Shown: in pieces, positions 45,740 to 57,595 of the stretch | Numbering within the stretch: the stretch's first letter is position 1 | How the letters are laid out: each line of letters begins with the position of its first letter | Assembly: GCF_020921035.1 (NCBI RefSeq) | Contig: NC_063151.1 | Span: forward strand, 3,410,001 to 3,474,000 | Length of the DNA: 64,000 bases | Reading direction: 5' to 3' | From: Rhodamnia argentea | Taxonomy: Eukaryota; Streptophyta; Magnoliopsida; Myrtales; Myrtaceae | Made by a program: the position numbers and the translations under genes | Notes under the pieces: model-generated | The model's database searches: none | What the model was told of the DNA's origin: nothing | What the model saw: the letters and a program-made list of their open reading frames with translations, nothing else

Positions 45740-47140
45740 TTATTCTATTCCTAATTTTATTGTATAAGTCACTGTATGTGTTATGTGCCGAACGAAAGTT
45801 GTGAAACCTCGATCCCTCACTCATGCGTTCTCACTCCCAATCCCCATGAAAAGGTGGGGAATCGACCTCCCCACCTCTCCCTTCCCACTTGGGAAGAATG
45901 GTCACCGGGACAATCCCCTAGTGGTTGGCATATCTTAATTACGTTTACGGCTTTTGGATAAATTTCTGGCACCTTTAAGTTCATGTGTAAATGGGGCCCC
46001 TTTACCTGCCGCTAATGGCAGGTTTAATTATGCTGATCAACTTTTTTTTGTGACTGAAATCTTGCTTGGAGACGTAGTTTGGTGTTAAATGTGAACCGGC
46101 CGGTCAAACCCGTATCTGGATTCTTTAAATAATTTCCACCAAAAAAAAATACATGTGGTTAAAAGGTGTTGCTTCTAATTGTGGAACTTTCTTCTGGTGG
46201 GCTACCTAACTAAAGAGGATACGGACGCCACTTTGGTGGCAGCTTGAGGTGCCAACCAGGTTGGATTAGGGATTAAATTAATGATCGCCTCCATGTGTTT
46301 TTGCTTATTTTATCCTTAATTACTTGAACAAGGATGAATAATTACGCGCCCAGGACTCGAGCCATTCTTTTCTTTTCTTTTTGTATTTTGTACGTGCAGT
46401 GTACCACCTACCCCCGAAAACAAATAAATACATGATCGATGTCGTTAATAACATGTAACGGATCACATTTAACAGAAGGAGAGAAGGATGTTCATAAACA
46501 TTTCTCTTTTCACCATCTTGCAGACCAAGTCCGATCCCTAATTTCTAAATCGAAGCTATACTTTCCAAATCTTTCGCACGACATGATCTTCGGTTTTGGT
46601 CAACAACCCTCATTACCACTCAAGTAGGGCCAACATTTTACACATGATTTCAACATCATTCGTGGTCATTGCTACATTTCTCTGTCGGCAATGTGGTTAG
46701 ATTATTATCTTGCTTTCTCACGCATACGTGTCGTGATCCATATCCAACACAAACGAGCGTCTGTGACCGAAATCGCCCTAAATTTGAAAAATCAGGAGCC
46801 AAAACCTACGTTCAAAAAACAATATCAATTTTCGAACAAAAAGAAAAAAAAAAAGACAACGTCAATATTCCTGCCAAGTATGGTCAGATTTTTTTGTGTT
46901 CTCTCTAGGACTGGGCAAAAAACACACATCGTAGCTGGGGTTTTTCCTAAACCCCACTCGATCGTACGGACATGTTTGGAACGTGTGATCCCTCAAACAA
47001 AAACCCAATTTATTTTTTTTTTCTCTGTAGTTGAAATGCTGTCTCGAGCTGGAATTTCAAAGGAGAGGGCGAGAGAATAGTCAAAGACAAATAATGCTTG
47101 GGCTTGGTCTAACATTGCCTGCTAAGTGTAGTCTGCCATT
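45740..47140. other. Intergenic, nothing recognised
   Basis: Stops in all frames apart from small ORFs. The 46691-47080 ORF is low in similarity to anything known to me. No RNA genes seen. Confidence 0.35.
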
Positions 47141-47148
47141 CTAATTCA

Positions 47149-47406
47149 ATGGCTCTTTTTCTTGGTCATGGTCCAGCCATGGACAAGACTCTTTCATCAC
47201 TGCTTACGCAATTTAGTAGAATGGATTCTCCTTTTCCCGGATCGGCGTCGGCGGGTTTAAAGAGCATGAACTGGTGGAGCCGTGCTGTGGACTTATCTTC
47301 GATGTCAGGTGACTTCTCCTTAAGAACCTTGAAACTGACGATGGCATTCTTCACCTTGGACCCGTCAAAATGGGTCATGAACCCATATTTCATGGCTGAG
47401 CTGTAG
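47149..47406. other. Open on both strands: possible exon relic, product unknown
   Basis: Both the plus frame (85 codons from 47149) and the minus frame (75 codons, 47166-47393) stay open in a locally GC-richer island. The minus reading, with HFDGSKVKNAIVSFKVLKEK and TARLHQFMLFKPADADPGKG, looks more protein-like than the plus reading. I do not recognise a family and see no clear splice partners. Confidence 0.25.
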
Positions 47407-47429
47407 TATATGATTCAATGAATGGATCA

Positions 47430-47760
47430 TAAATAGATTTAGAATGTTAAAGTATAAAATAACATGGGTATTAAACGAGTTCACAACTTACTTATACCCA
47501 ACCCATTTCTACGACTCTCTATTGCCCTCACTCAATCTTGCGTATGCTCGCTCGTAGCTCTCACCTTAGTGTGATCATGGATTTTCTTAAATTATGTTAA
47601 ATATAAAAGTGTTTTAGCTATATAATCGGGTATGAGTGAGGTATAGGTCGCTAGATTTTTGTTGCATAAAAATAGGTCAAAATGTGTTAAATAGGTCAAT
47701 TTAGATAGGATCAATTTTTATTGTTTCACCCGTTTGACAGATCTATTCACTCATAGAGTG
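47430..47760. repeat. Remnant of a dispersed 'gggtatgagt' element
   Basis: Shares end phrases with 43250-43400, as noted there. No coding capacity. Confidence 0.3.
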
Positions 47761-50300
47761 AACCAACCATCTTGGAGAAAGAAAGTTAAGATTAGACATA
47801 GCAAAAAATATTACCATTGCATGTATAGTTACAGTAACGGTGATTCATTTTAAATTGTCGAGTTGTGCAACGTGGGAATGTATATCTCATTATCCCTCAT
47901 ATTAATGTCAGTCGTGTATTTATAATTTCAGTGGATTAGAACCTCTGTGCGTTTAGCGGTAACTAATACAAAGTTTTGTGTCAAATGTTTTAGTCCAATG
48001 CAATTAGTGAAAATATGGAATTAATTGAGATTAGGGAAAGTACGCCATGCCTTTAATGCAAGTTAATGCTTGCGAAAGAGATTAATCTAATGAGACCAGG
48101 CTGTTCTTTGACAATTTCTCTTTTTCGTGTGGAATATTGCGACCGACAATCGAATTTCATGGGTATTTCGATGACAAAATCCTATGCGGTAATGTTGAAA
48201 ACTTATATGCCGTCTTTAGACAAGGTCTCGAATTTGCTAGTCCTCTCGGACAGATAAGAGTGGACCAATGGAGGGAGTTAAAGATAGATGTAGAAGAGAT
48301 GTGAGAAAGACAAACATCGACAAGCACCAAATTATTATTCTCTGGCCTGGTCCACCCAAAAATTTTCCCAAAATTTTTATGAAAGAAGAACCATAGAAAA
48401 TTTAAAAAAAAATGGTGAGAAATTTAGCAAATCCTAATTCCATGGCTACTGAATCATCTCTTTTGTCCCCGAGTCATACAATATCTCCAAAAGTATCGTA
48501 CTCATGATGGGTCATCTCATGCTCCCGATCCCTTTCCTAATATTAGTGTTATTTTCTCTTCTTCTTTTTTCATTACTCGATGTGTTTTGGTCGTCTTCAA
48601 TCAATCAAGAATTCAATTAGTATATATTGTTCTTCATATACTTTGGTCTGTATGCTACATGAAAAACATAAACCAGATGATGGATCGGGAACTACCTCCT
48701 ATATCACTGAGCGATTGTTTAGGGGACTTAATTGGGAATCCAGGCTGTTTCCCTCTCGATTTCTTGATTCAATAGAAGGTAAAAGAGTTGAATGGGGTAC
48801 AAAATAACGAGAGATATGTGAAAAGTGGGTCCGATGCATCCTGAAGTGAAGCATGCACAAGTTTTAAAGTTATGTGTGCACTCGTTGCCATTTGTTCTCT
48901 TGCATACGGCATAGAGGGAGCCTTTCTCAACCTAGTTAGGGTCTTTTTTGGGCAAAAATTCATTTTTGTTACTATTATTAATGCTCTGATTGTATAGCGC
49001 TTTCTGTGACTCTAATACTCTGCACAGGTCAAATATCTGAGCTTTTAATCGATTCATAAAACTTGAAAGGTATTTCATAGATCTTTTCAAGTGGTCGGAT
49101 CTCTACCAATCAACCGCTACTTAACACAATATTCTGATTTATCATAAATTTATCTAACGATGTCACGACGGTTATTGTAATCGAGTATAAAGAGCCACAG
49201 AAAAATAGATTGTAAGCTAGGCGATACCGGCCAACCGAAAAAGAAAAAAAAGGTAGGCGATACCTTCAAAATTCTCATGTAGTTATCTTTTGAGTTGCTT
49301 CAATTTGATTGAGTGGTATTACCTAAAGTCTGCAAAAGTTAAAGCACCCATTTAAAAGCTATAAATTTGTGACTCTTATGTCTTTGGGTTCTATCTTTTG
49401 ACTTTTCATGTAACTCATTGAGTTTCAAGTCAGAATTTCATTTGATTCGAACACCTCCAACATTTAATAACATGTATACCATAACACCAAATCGATGGGG
49501 AAAAAAAGTGGGGGCTTTTTGGTTTGACTTCACATCTCTCGTGCCACTCCCAAACATCATTCAACATCAGTTCAAGGAGAGCTTGAACAACCAATTTTTT
49601 TTTTTTAAACAATGGCAGATTCAGGATTTGGAATCGAAGGCAGGAAAGGAATCTGATCACCATCATCACAATGGACACTTACCAAAATGCTCAAACAATC
49701 CACCCCGTGTCAATGCTTATTGCCAATGAAGATCCAACTTCAGTAATTTCTGGTCAAATTTTATGGCTAGGAAAGCTACCATCAAGGAGTTCTGATGTGG
49801 AATTGCGTAGATTATAGATATAGATTATTAATAGAATTAGCACGAGGGATTCTTTTTTTCACTAGAATAAATTTTCGTGCATGGATAGCAGCAGTAGGCA
49901 AAACATTAAGTAAAAAATAAAGCACTATATTGAGGCCATGTTAGGCCACGCCTCTTCATTTACGCTACACACCTACTTATTTCTCCGATTCAACTAAAAT
50001 TCGATGTGAATCAATATCAATGACAAGGAAAAATTTCCAAAAAAAAAACAAAATTACAAGCAAGTAATTAACCTTTAGTGTCATTCACTTAATAAAGTTC
50101 GAGAAACAACCAGAAGTAGCATAGAAGAAAGTACCCATCTTTAAGGGAACAAAAAACATTTGGTATACCGCTTCATGGCTGAATCAATTTACATAGATGC
50201 TTATTCCAGTTATATTTGAAGTGTTGAAGTACAAATAGCTAGATACCTTTATGTAAAGTCCACTTCGATCTTATAAACGACGAGCGAATCAATGAGATTT
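47761..50300. other. Intergenic, nothing recognised
   Basis: AT-rich. ORFs of 60-100 codons on both strands carry no recognised domain. The last few hundred bases before 50606 may include the 3' untranslated region of the VQ gene. Confidence 0.35.
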
Positions 50301-50606
50301 AGCAACTGAATTGAAGAAGCAAAACCAGTTCCAGAATGATACGGGAATTGGCTGAAATTGTGTTAACAACGCTACAGAAAACTAGAAGGAAGAGAGATAC
50401 TATTTGATGTAAACAGGAACGAAGGCTCAGAAAAAAACAATCCTGGCCTCATCATTACAATCACTATCACCGAATCCTCATCATGAGAACAATATTTGCA
50501 ATCTCATCATCCTCCATTTCTGGACTCGGCGTATCATGCTCACCAGTCATCATTCACTGAATAGATATTCCCATTTTTCTTCTCAGAGTTCTATGTTGGG
50601 AGAGGC

Positions 50607-51851
50607 CTAATCAGAGGGACTAATCCAGTAATCGACCCTACCTTCGCCCCTTGCAGAGACATTGCTGTTCTCCAGGCTCTTGTCATTGTGGAACTCTGAT
50701 GAAGAAGAAGCCGAATAATTCAGCTTGCACCCATTGAAGCTCTGCGACGGGTTTCCGTAGTTCGTCTCGCTGAAGGGCCTCAGCTGCTGCTCCAGTTCCT
50801 TCCCTCCATTTGACCTGCCTCCTTCTCTCCAGGCGACCTCGCTTGTCCTCACAGTGTTCTCGTGGCTCGCGAGGCCGTCCGGCCAGTTGGGGTTGAAGTT
50901 CGCGGGGCTCATGTCGAGGTCCTTATCCGAAGAAGTTACTGCTCCTCCCATGTTTCCTTGGGAGTTCAGGCCGAAACCCGGTAATAAATTTGCGGCACTA
51001 AGAGGGTCGTGTGTGAGAGAAGGGAATGTGAGGACGTTGTTTTGCAGGGCGAGAGGGTTTTGAGGCTGTTTTTGTAGGTTGAATTGGAAAGTGGATGGAG
51101 GGACGCTGTGGGAACCAGTGTTACGGAAATTGTTTGCCATTGAAGTGGTGAGGTGGCTAATCGTGTTGCTGACCATGTTGGCGTCAAGCTTCTGAGCCGA
51201 GGGGCGGAGAGGATGGAAAAACGGCCCAATCGAGCTGGCGCCGCCGAAGAGGTCGAGCTTGCGGGGGCCCGAGAAGGGCGGGGCGGGGAACCCGGTGAAC
51301 TCTTGCACCATTGCACGGAAGTTCGTGGTATCGGTGGTGAGGACGGTGGTCGGGGCGCGCCTTGATGCTCGAGTCCTCTTTCGGGGGTTCCTCGCTGCCT
51401 TGGCCCGATCATCCCGCCCGAGCCGTGGTGCTTCATGGACTAGCTGCGCTTGTAGAGATGAGGATGATGAAGAAGTTGGGTATGGCTGTCCTTGGCTTGC
51501 CCCTTGCGCAAGCAACATGCCTTGGCTAGACGAGGAGGGTCCTCCGGGCACGGCGTCGGATCTCGGGTCGCCACGGAGCATGCCGAGGTCGAAATGGGCG
51601 GTGGCGAGATTTGGGTTTGGGTGAGTGTAGGTGGGAACAAAAGTGGAAGCAGAATCATATAAAGAGGGTAGGTGGTTGTTTTGGTGGAAATAGGGAAATG
51701 GAGAGTGTGAACTAGAGAAGGAGCCTATATTGTTGGTGTGAGCCGGAGAAGAATTTAATAAAACCGGCGGGGACGATTCAGCCTTCGAGTCATCGTAATC
51801 TTCGTCTCCGCCGCTCGAAGATTGCATGCTCCCACTATTACCAGAGTCCAT
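50607..51851 (-). CDS. VQ-motif protein (intronless, 414 aa)
   Basis: The start is the ATG at 51851 (MDSGNSGSMQ). The frame stays open 34 codons further upstream, but that part encodes the (CT)n leader repeat and is probably not translated. The protein is Ser/Pro/Asn-rich and largely disordered. The basic block NPRKRTRASRRAPTTVL (about 155-170) precedes TTDTTNFRAMVQEFTGFPAP, in which FRAMVQEFTG at 178-187 is the full VQ motif (FxxxVQxhTG). It ends DYWISPSD. VQ proteins are nuclear cofactors that bind WRKY transcription factors and are often MAP-kinase substrates in defence and development. This role is family knowledge, not shown here. At 414 aa it is a long member. The transcript leader holds (CT)n and (CTT)n tracts and a long uORF. 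Confidence 0.93.
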   Translation of the reverse strand: MDSGNSGSMQSSSGGDEDYDDSKAESSPPVLLNSSPAHTNNIGSFSSSHSPFPYFHQNNHLPSLYDSASTFVPTYTHPNPNLATAHFDLGMLRGDPRSDAVPGGPSSSSQGMLLAQGASQGQPYPTSSSSSSLQAQLVHEAPRLGRDDRAKAARNPRKRTRASRRAPTTVLTTDTTNFRAMVQEFTGFPAPPFSGPRKLDLFGGASSIGPFFHPLRPSAQKLDANMVSNTISHLTTSMANNFRNTGSHSVPPSTFQFNLQKQPQNPLALQNNVLTFPSLTHDPLSAANLLPGFGLNSQGNMGGAVTSSDKDLDMSPANFNPNWPDGLASHENTVRTSEVAWREGGRSNGGKELEQQLRPFSETNYGNPSQSFNGCKLNYSASSSSEFHNDKSLENSNVSARGEGRVDYWISPSD

Positions 51852-51852
51852 A

Positions 51853-51856
<4 letters not shown>

Positions 51857-51884
<28 letters not shown>
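51857..51884. repeat. (AG)n microsatellite immediately upstream of the VQ start codon
   Basis: About 14 units, reading as CT in the transcript, only 5 bp from the ATG. A second (AG)n run lies at 52264-52291 and a (TTC)n run at 52212-52243, all within the likely 5' leader. Confidence 0.9.
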
Positions 51885-51889
<5 letters not shown>

Positions 51890-51956
51890 CAGAAGAGTTG
51901 ACCCTGCAAAAGCAACTGCTGACCAAAGAAAAGAGATGCTGATCTGCTTGCAAACT

Positions 51957-52264
51957 TCAATGGAGAAGGAGCAAAAGGACCCGTAAAGGTATAGTTTCTA
52001 AGTGCCTTGATCTACACTTCTCTCTCTCTATCTCTCTCTGTCTCTCTCTCGCTCGCCATGGCTGACTTCTTTTTGAGCTGGAGATAGAACGAACAACAAG
52101 TGAAAATGGTAGAGGCAAATGGGTAGATCTTTCTTGCTGGTGGAAATAAGGGAGAAGAGACCCAAGATACGTCAAGAAGTGTGTGATCTGTGTCGATTTT
52201 CCTTCTTGGCTCTTCTTCTTCTTCTTCTTCTTCTTCTTCTTCTGCAGCTGAAGTAGGGTTTCAC

Positions 52265-52296
<32 letters not shown>

Positions 52297-52367
52297 GAAA
52301 GTTTTTTTAACCTTTTTGTTTCGGCTCTAAAAGAAAGAAAGGGAAAGGAGGAGGAGGTTGCAACCAA
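51957..52367 (-). other. 136-codon upstream ORF in the VQ gene leader
   Basis: It lies wholly between the TATA-like box (52576-52585) and the main start at 51851, and ends 105 nt before that start. It runs through the (CT)n and (CTT)n repeats, so its peptide is Ser/Leu- and Lys-rich and low in complexity. No conserved peptide is recognised. If the leader is not spliced, this is the first AUG, and it would be expected to reduce translation of the main ORF. Confidence 0.45.
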
Positions 52368-52575
52368 CGTTTTCCACTAAGAAGAGATCAAATCGATCCT
52401 CCACACAAAGGGTTTGTGGGGTCTCTCTCCTTCTGTATATTGAGAAAGCGAGAGAGAGAGAGAGAGATGCTGGTGGCTGGCAACGGGTCAAACTCAGAGA
52501 GAGAAAGAGAGAGAGAGAAGAAGAAGAAGAAGATGAGAGATAGACTTGATGTATGAATGTGAAAGCAAGAAAGCG

Positions 52576-52585
52576 ATTTATAAAT
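52576..52585 (-). promoter_or_regulatory. Probable TATA box of the VQ gene
   Basis: ATTTATAAAT on the minus strand in an otherwise mixed region, about 725 bp upstream of the ATG. It implies a leader of about 690 nt if unspliced. Confidence 0.45.
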
Positions 52586-52689
52586 GTGGAACTTAAATGA
52601 AAGCCATAAAAGCATGGAGCGAACAAGAATCCCCCATCTTCTGATTTGGAGTACTAACGCTAAGTATATTACAAACACAATTCGCAAAA

Positions 52690-53156
52690 AAACTTACGTC
52701 TTAGAATGACGTGTTAACATATGAACGGAGCAACTCGGCAAGGATTAACTTCATCTCCTCGCGTATTAATTCTGAACGGCCGGTTTTTAATATACTTAGC
52801 GTTCTTATGTGGGAGAGTACTTACAAAAAGTTCACCTTTTCCGTGTGTTCACACCATTAAGATGGACTTTCTGGACGGCCCTTTTGGATGCTTAAAGCTG
52901 ATTAGAAATCTCTTAATTGGGATTTGATTTTAAGTAGCTTTGGAGCCACGTCCACACGATGGATTTCGGCGCGGGACATAAAGATAGGGCTTGACATTTC
53001 ATACTTTTACGTACCATATACCTATTCTATAAGTACATCTACATGTGCATGCTGCCTTTTGTTAGGATTAGGCGTGGAAACGCAACAGAATAGAGATTAA
53101 AAGACGAAAAATAGAAATCGAGACTCATGATTTTATTCTGATTCATTTTTAAACTA
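52690..53156. other. Intergenic upstream of the VQ gene
   Basis: A short phrase, 'tactaacgctaagtatatta' (about 52652), returns inverted as 'taatatacttagcgttctta' (about 52788), flanking about 130 bp. This could be a small inverted-repeat element close to the promoter. No gene. Confidence 0.4.
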
Positions 53157-53640
53157 TTGTTACATCCAACATATGATCTAAATAGTATTGACACCGACAC
53201 GCGAAATGCGACACGACACGCCGACACATCATTTCTCAAAAATGAAAAATTCCGACACATTGGAATACGTTGTATATTAAATGTATATCGTTATAGATAC
53301 ATAATAAATTTTCATGTATATCTAAAAATGTCATCGGTGAATTTCTTCTTCTTATTCTTCTTCTTCTTCTTCTTCTTTTAGGGATTCATGATTAGTTATC
53401 TTTTTTACTAGCTGGGTATATTAATTTTGGGGTGGCTAAGTATATGATTTAATTATATAATTTTGGCGTGTCGAAATGACATATCAAGATGTTGGACTCG
53501 CATATCGCTAGCGTGTATGAAGTGCTAATCACATGTTGGTCGCATGTTGAAAACTATCGGAGTGTCGGACAAGACACAACATGACATGGAGGCCTTTGAA
53601 GAGTGTCGATACTTCCTCACGCATGATGCCATTATAATTA
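53157..53640. repeat. Dispersed 'cgacacg' element remnant
   Basis: The left part has 'gacaccgacacgcgaaatgc' and 'gacacgccgacaca'. The right part has 'ggagtgtcggacaagacaca' in loosely inverted sense. A (TTC)n tract lies at 53345-53380. The pattern is typical of a plant non-autonomous DNA element, with the class assigned from memory. No coding. Confidence 0.4.
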
Positions 53641-53962
53641 ACACCTCACAATTTTTTGTTACAGCTCTCGATTATAAGAGAAATGGATTAAATATAACGG
53701 TAGTTATTCATGGTTACAAGTCTAAACTATCAATAAAGTACGAGTTCAAACTATAAAAGTCATCCCTTGAGAACGAGACACAATATTTTATTTTGATTTA
53801 CCCTTGGGCTAGAGGATATCATTATAATTAACAAATCTCATATGTCAGATTCAGTTTTTAATTACAAGAGAAAGATATAACAATAGTTATTTACTGATTC
53901 AAACTCAAACTACCAATAAAGTATGACATTAAATTATATAAAAGGTCATCTCTTGAAACCCT
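53628..53962. repeat. Diverged tandem duplication, about 190-bp unit
   Basis: 53628-53775 and 53815-53962 share in order 'attataattaaca', 'attacaagagaaa/attataagagaaa', 'ataac(g/a)(g/a)tagttatt', 'aactatcaataaagta' and 'aggtcatc(c/t)cttga'. No coding. Confidence 0.6.
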
Positions 53963-55480
53963 CGACCCGCTCATTTGGGAGTGAGGCCCTCATGCCTGCT
54001 TATCGAGAAGCGAGACTTCCGTGTCTTCCTATGGATGGGGAGTGAAAATTATATCCTAATACCCTCTTCGGAGTCGCCCCCACGAAGGTAATAGAGAGAA
54101 CTCACAAATACGTTATGAAGAAATCAAATTAATTAGCTAACCGAGGAAATTCCTGAGCACCTCAGCTTTTGACCGAGTCAGAACTAAAGAAACGTAAAAT
54201 TTCCATGGCTACAATCATTGATCAAACATCAGGGAATCTTTTACCGCGCTCGCCCTCTGAATTTCAGACTCGAGAATACGTACGTTCCTCCCTGTAAACA
54301 ATCATCGGTCCGTTGTCTGGATCCTAGCTGCTCCATGTGCATTATCCGAAACCCTAATCTTTAATAACTCGGACCACATCACACACCCTTTTCCCGGGAC
54401 AGGTGAATACTTTAAAACCCTAAATTCGATCCACACACGTCACTGACGCCCACAGGATCGTTGCAACAACACGATCGCATCGCATCTTCTCCCAAGGGAT
54501 ATCGTCTTAAGAAATGTTGGGGTGGGGAAGGATAGATCGGTTGAACCACACCCCAGTTCGATACGACTTATCCCAACCGAAATAATACTTGTTTAAATCT
54601 TGTTTCCGTGATCGAAGCTCGTGCGCAAGAACAGAAGAAGGAAGAGTGTGTGTGTGTGTAAAAAGTAATGGGCCTGTGGTGGGGACAGACGTCTTTGTCG
54701 TGGTACGTGTTATTATATTCTATTTAATGGCCATTGGCCGACCCCTAGCACGGCAGGACCCAAATCCCAAACCCTAAAGATCCCCGAATTCTGTCACGTC
54801 TCTCCATGGCCGCACGCCAATTTGCATAGCTTCGCACGGAATCGTTGGAATTCGCGACCAATCTTTTACTTGAATTGCCGCCCGCTTTGGTGTTCTTGGG
54901 CAAGGCATGTGGGTTGAGGGTCGTGGATGGACAAGTTTCGTGGGTGGCGGGGTTGGCTAAATTCTGCAAATTTGTCTTTTGGATCGAGGCCCATGTTTTG
55001 CACGTCTATAATGTTGATTGGGGTTCGTGGCTCGTCGTCAACTACCGCTCCAAATTGAATTGATTGGCTAAGTTTTGGAACTTTCTGAGGGGGGGGAAGG
55101 TACGTTTGATAGATGTGGATCTCCTGCGGTTGGGGGTGGTCGCACGAACGCGTAAGTGAATTGTCCTCGCCTTGAGTGCTGGTACCCCCAAATATGTTGG
55201 CCAAAAGAAACCTAATCTCCCCTCAACTACCATGCCGACTGACCGCCCGTGCTGCGAATCTATCCCCGTTACATTTTCACCTATTGCCATCCCAAGTTCT
55301 CTCTCTCTCTCTCTCCTTAGCCACGTAGCCGACCGCCCGTGCCGCATGTCTGTCACCGTCACTTTCTAACCTATTGCCGTCACAAGTGCATGCTCTCTCC
55401 CCATATGGTTAGAAAGATATCTTGGAATAATTAGAATCGTATAATACTATTCAGTATATCTAAGTGTGAGCCCAAATTCG
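53963..55480. other. Intergenic, nothing recognised
   Basis: 54580-55080 is less AT-rich and carries small ORFs in several frames (for example 54845-55063 plus) with no known domain. Around 55220-55340 the phrase 'gaccgcccgtgc(t/c)gc' followed by 'accta ttgccgtc/atc' occurs twice, a roughly 95-bp tandem repeat with a (CT)n run between. Confidence 0.4.
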
Positions 55481-55489
55481 ATGGAGCCT

Positions 55490-55990
55490 AAGTGGAGCAA
55501 GATTAAGACGCGACTTGGGTGCCTCTCACAATGGTCTATCTTGGTAGAGAAAGGGGGTGGCGGCTTTGCAAGGTCGGCGTCATCGCGGGACTTGAGAGGC
55601 CAGTAGCGACGACATGATAGTGGCGGGCAAAGGAGGAGCTGCAAAGGGCTCGGATCTATACGGCATAAGGAGGGAAAGGAAAAAGGGGAAATTAGAAAAA
55701 CAAAAAAAAAAAAAAAGAGGAAAAAGGAAAAAAACATGAAAAACAAAAGAGCAGAGAGGAAAGTACTAAAAAAGTCATAAACCTATTGTATTAGTGTCAA
55801 TTCAATCATAATCCTTTTAATTGAACCCATTTAATCCTCAAACTTTTTGTATTTATGCCAACTAAGTCCATCCGATCAATTTTGGATAGAAATCACCGAC
55901 GTAGACGTCAATTGTCTTACACGGCGTTGACGTAGACATTTTCTAATAATTTTTTTCTTGAAAATATTGAATTCTTTTTTTTTTAAACTG
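55490..55990. mobile_element. Long-TIR MITE family, truncated copy
   Basis: 55765-55920 is a clear left arm: 'aagtcataaacctattgta', 'tcaattcaatcata', 'tttaatcctcaaac', 'ccgatcaattttgg' and 'atcaccgacgtagacg'. The preceding polypurine tract (55670-55740) and GC-rich part resemble the core at 25110-25230 in the same relative position. The second arm is missing or lost. Confidence 0.5.
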
Positions 55991-56415
55991 TTGGGCGAGG
56001 GCCTCACTCACTGCTAATTTTAAGATATCGATATAAGTTGGGAATAATGCAAAAATTATAGAGCTACCATACATAGTGAATCAATTTAAATGTGTCATGA
56101 TATAAATAGTCAAAAAGAAGTTGTAAGAGTTATGCGCGCGTGCAGAAAATTTAGGTGGGTTCCCGATGCAAATTCTTCCATTACTTGAAGAAATAGAAGA
56201 ATTGGAACATGCTTTCTTTGTCAAAACAACTCAAAAGCAGAAAACAGTCCTAGTTTATATGGGCTTTGGCCCTTTCGTTTCGGAAACTACAAGCCCTAAT
56301 AAAATCAAACACGGCATCATGAATTAGTTGGATCGCGTCATCATACGGCAGAGTCAAACTTTAACTGTTGATAAGTAGGTGAAATGAAGACGTGAGGTTC
56401 GAGTCGTAGGGGATT
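55991..56415. other. Intergenic, nothing recognised
   Basis: AT-rich, no coding, RNA or repeat signature. Confidence 0.4.
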
Positions 56416-56655
56416 TATGCGGCTACTAATTCGGTCCTAGACTTTTTATTTGGCCAGTGTAATTCTGTACCTATGTGCAAAATTTCAATGTATCAATTGC
56501 TGTCGGAGATCGCTGACGTGGCACTCTAAAAGTTGTCCATATCAACGTGCTGTGTATGACGGGCGGCGAGGGCGACTGGACACTATGTTAGTAATTTTAG
56601 GAATTTGAATCATCATCCGTACAATAGGTTTGGGATTGATCGGATAATTGGTGGA
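56416..56655. mobile_element. Small long-TIR-family MITE
   Basis: The left arm has 'aattcggtcctagacttttta' and 'tcggagatcgctgacgtgg'. The right part has 'ttttaggaatttgaatcat' and 'gtacaataggtttgggattg'. The two are inverse in the usual family order, and the GC-richer centre is short. Confidence 0.5.
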
Positions 56656-57595
56656 AGAAAAACCTATGCGTTTGCTCAAACCTTAACTAAACATCGTGCA
56701 GTGTTTTGGAGTCCAACCAAATTTATGACCCTTTTCACGTGGCTGTTGGAGCCAAGCCAATGATGAATATAAACCGAAAGGGAAATCTCTTGAAAGCGTC
56801 AACCGAATACTCGAGCGCCGATACACAGCTGCCCCCCACCAGACCTTAATGTCCCTACAAGAATCCCCTGTCCGAGCAAAGTCACGAAACATGTACATTC
56901 CATCCCAATTTCAAATTTGAAAAAAATAGCACGCCGCGTGACGCTTTGAACATTTTCGACGAACCGCCAAAGTTTTCGAGCTTTCGAGGGAGGATTGCGG
57001 AAATGCTCCCACCTCGACCGGTCAAATTTTAGGTGCTTTACGAGTGTCTTATAGCCATCGATGCTTGAACCACGAAAGAAATGTATGGTATCTCTAGACA
57101 ATCAAGCAACATCCAGGGACATTAGCCTCTGCTACCTTTCGACTCAAAGAAGAAGAAATTACAGAGAAAGTCCTTTTCTAAGACGCGTGGGGGGCAGCTC
57201 ATACAGAAATCCTAAGCTCCAACGACAAGCGCCAAGGATTTTCAATGTCCTTCCGATATTATTGACCCTTTTTTGCATACTTATAAACTTATCAACTATA
57301 AGCTAACCCGTATGATCGGTTATTACTATTTACATATTTAGTAGATATCATTCGCAATTTCTCGCCAAATGCCAACATCCCTTATGGAAAAATTAAGACT
57401 TTTTCATTACATTAGGAACATAAGTTGTCAAATCACACCGCGATCACACAGCCCGATTTGAAATCCGAAATATTGATTACGGTCGAACCTGCTCTAGGAC
57501 CAAATCGGTGAGACTGCAAGAAATGTAGCTCGAACACTTGGGGTGCGCATGAAAACACTTCTCCAATCGAGAATGGCTTCTAGCAAGAAGTTGGT
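56656..57595. other. Intergenic, nothing recognised
   Basis: Small ORFs on both strands (for example 56799-57101 minus) without known domains. Confidence 0.35.

Noticed and set aside
51153..51624. Long plus-strand ORFs over the VQ gene
   Set aside because: They are antisense shadows of the Ser/Pro-rich coding region. The VQ motif and family features are on the minus strand.
51852..51953. 34-codon upstream extension of the VQ protein
   Set aside because: It encodes a run of Ser-Leu from the (CT)n leader repeat and is not family-like. MDSGNSGS at 51851 is the better start. A GTAAGC donor-like site near 51890 was also set aside because splicing there would remove the start codon.
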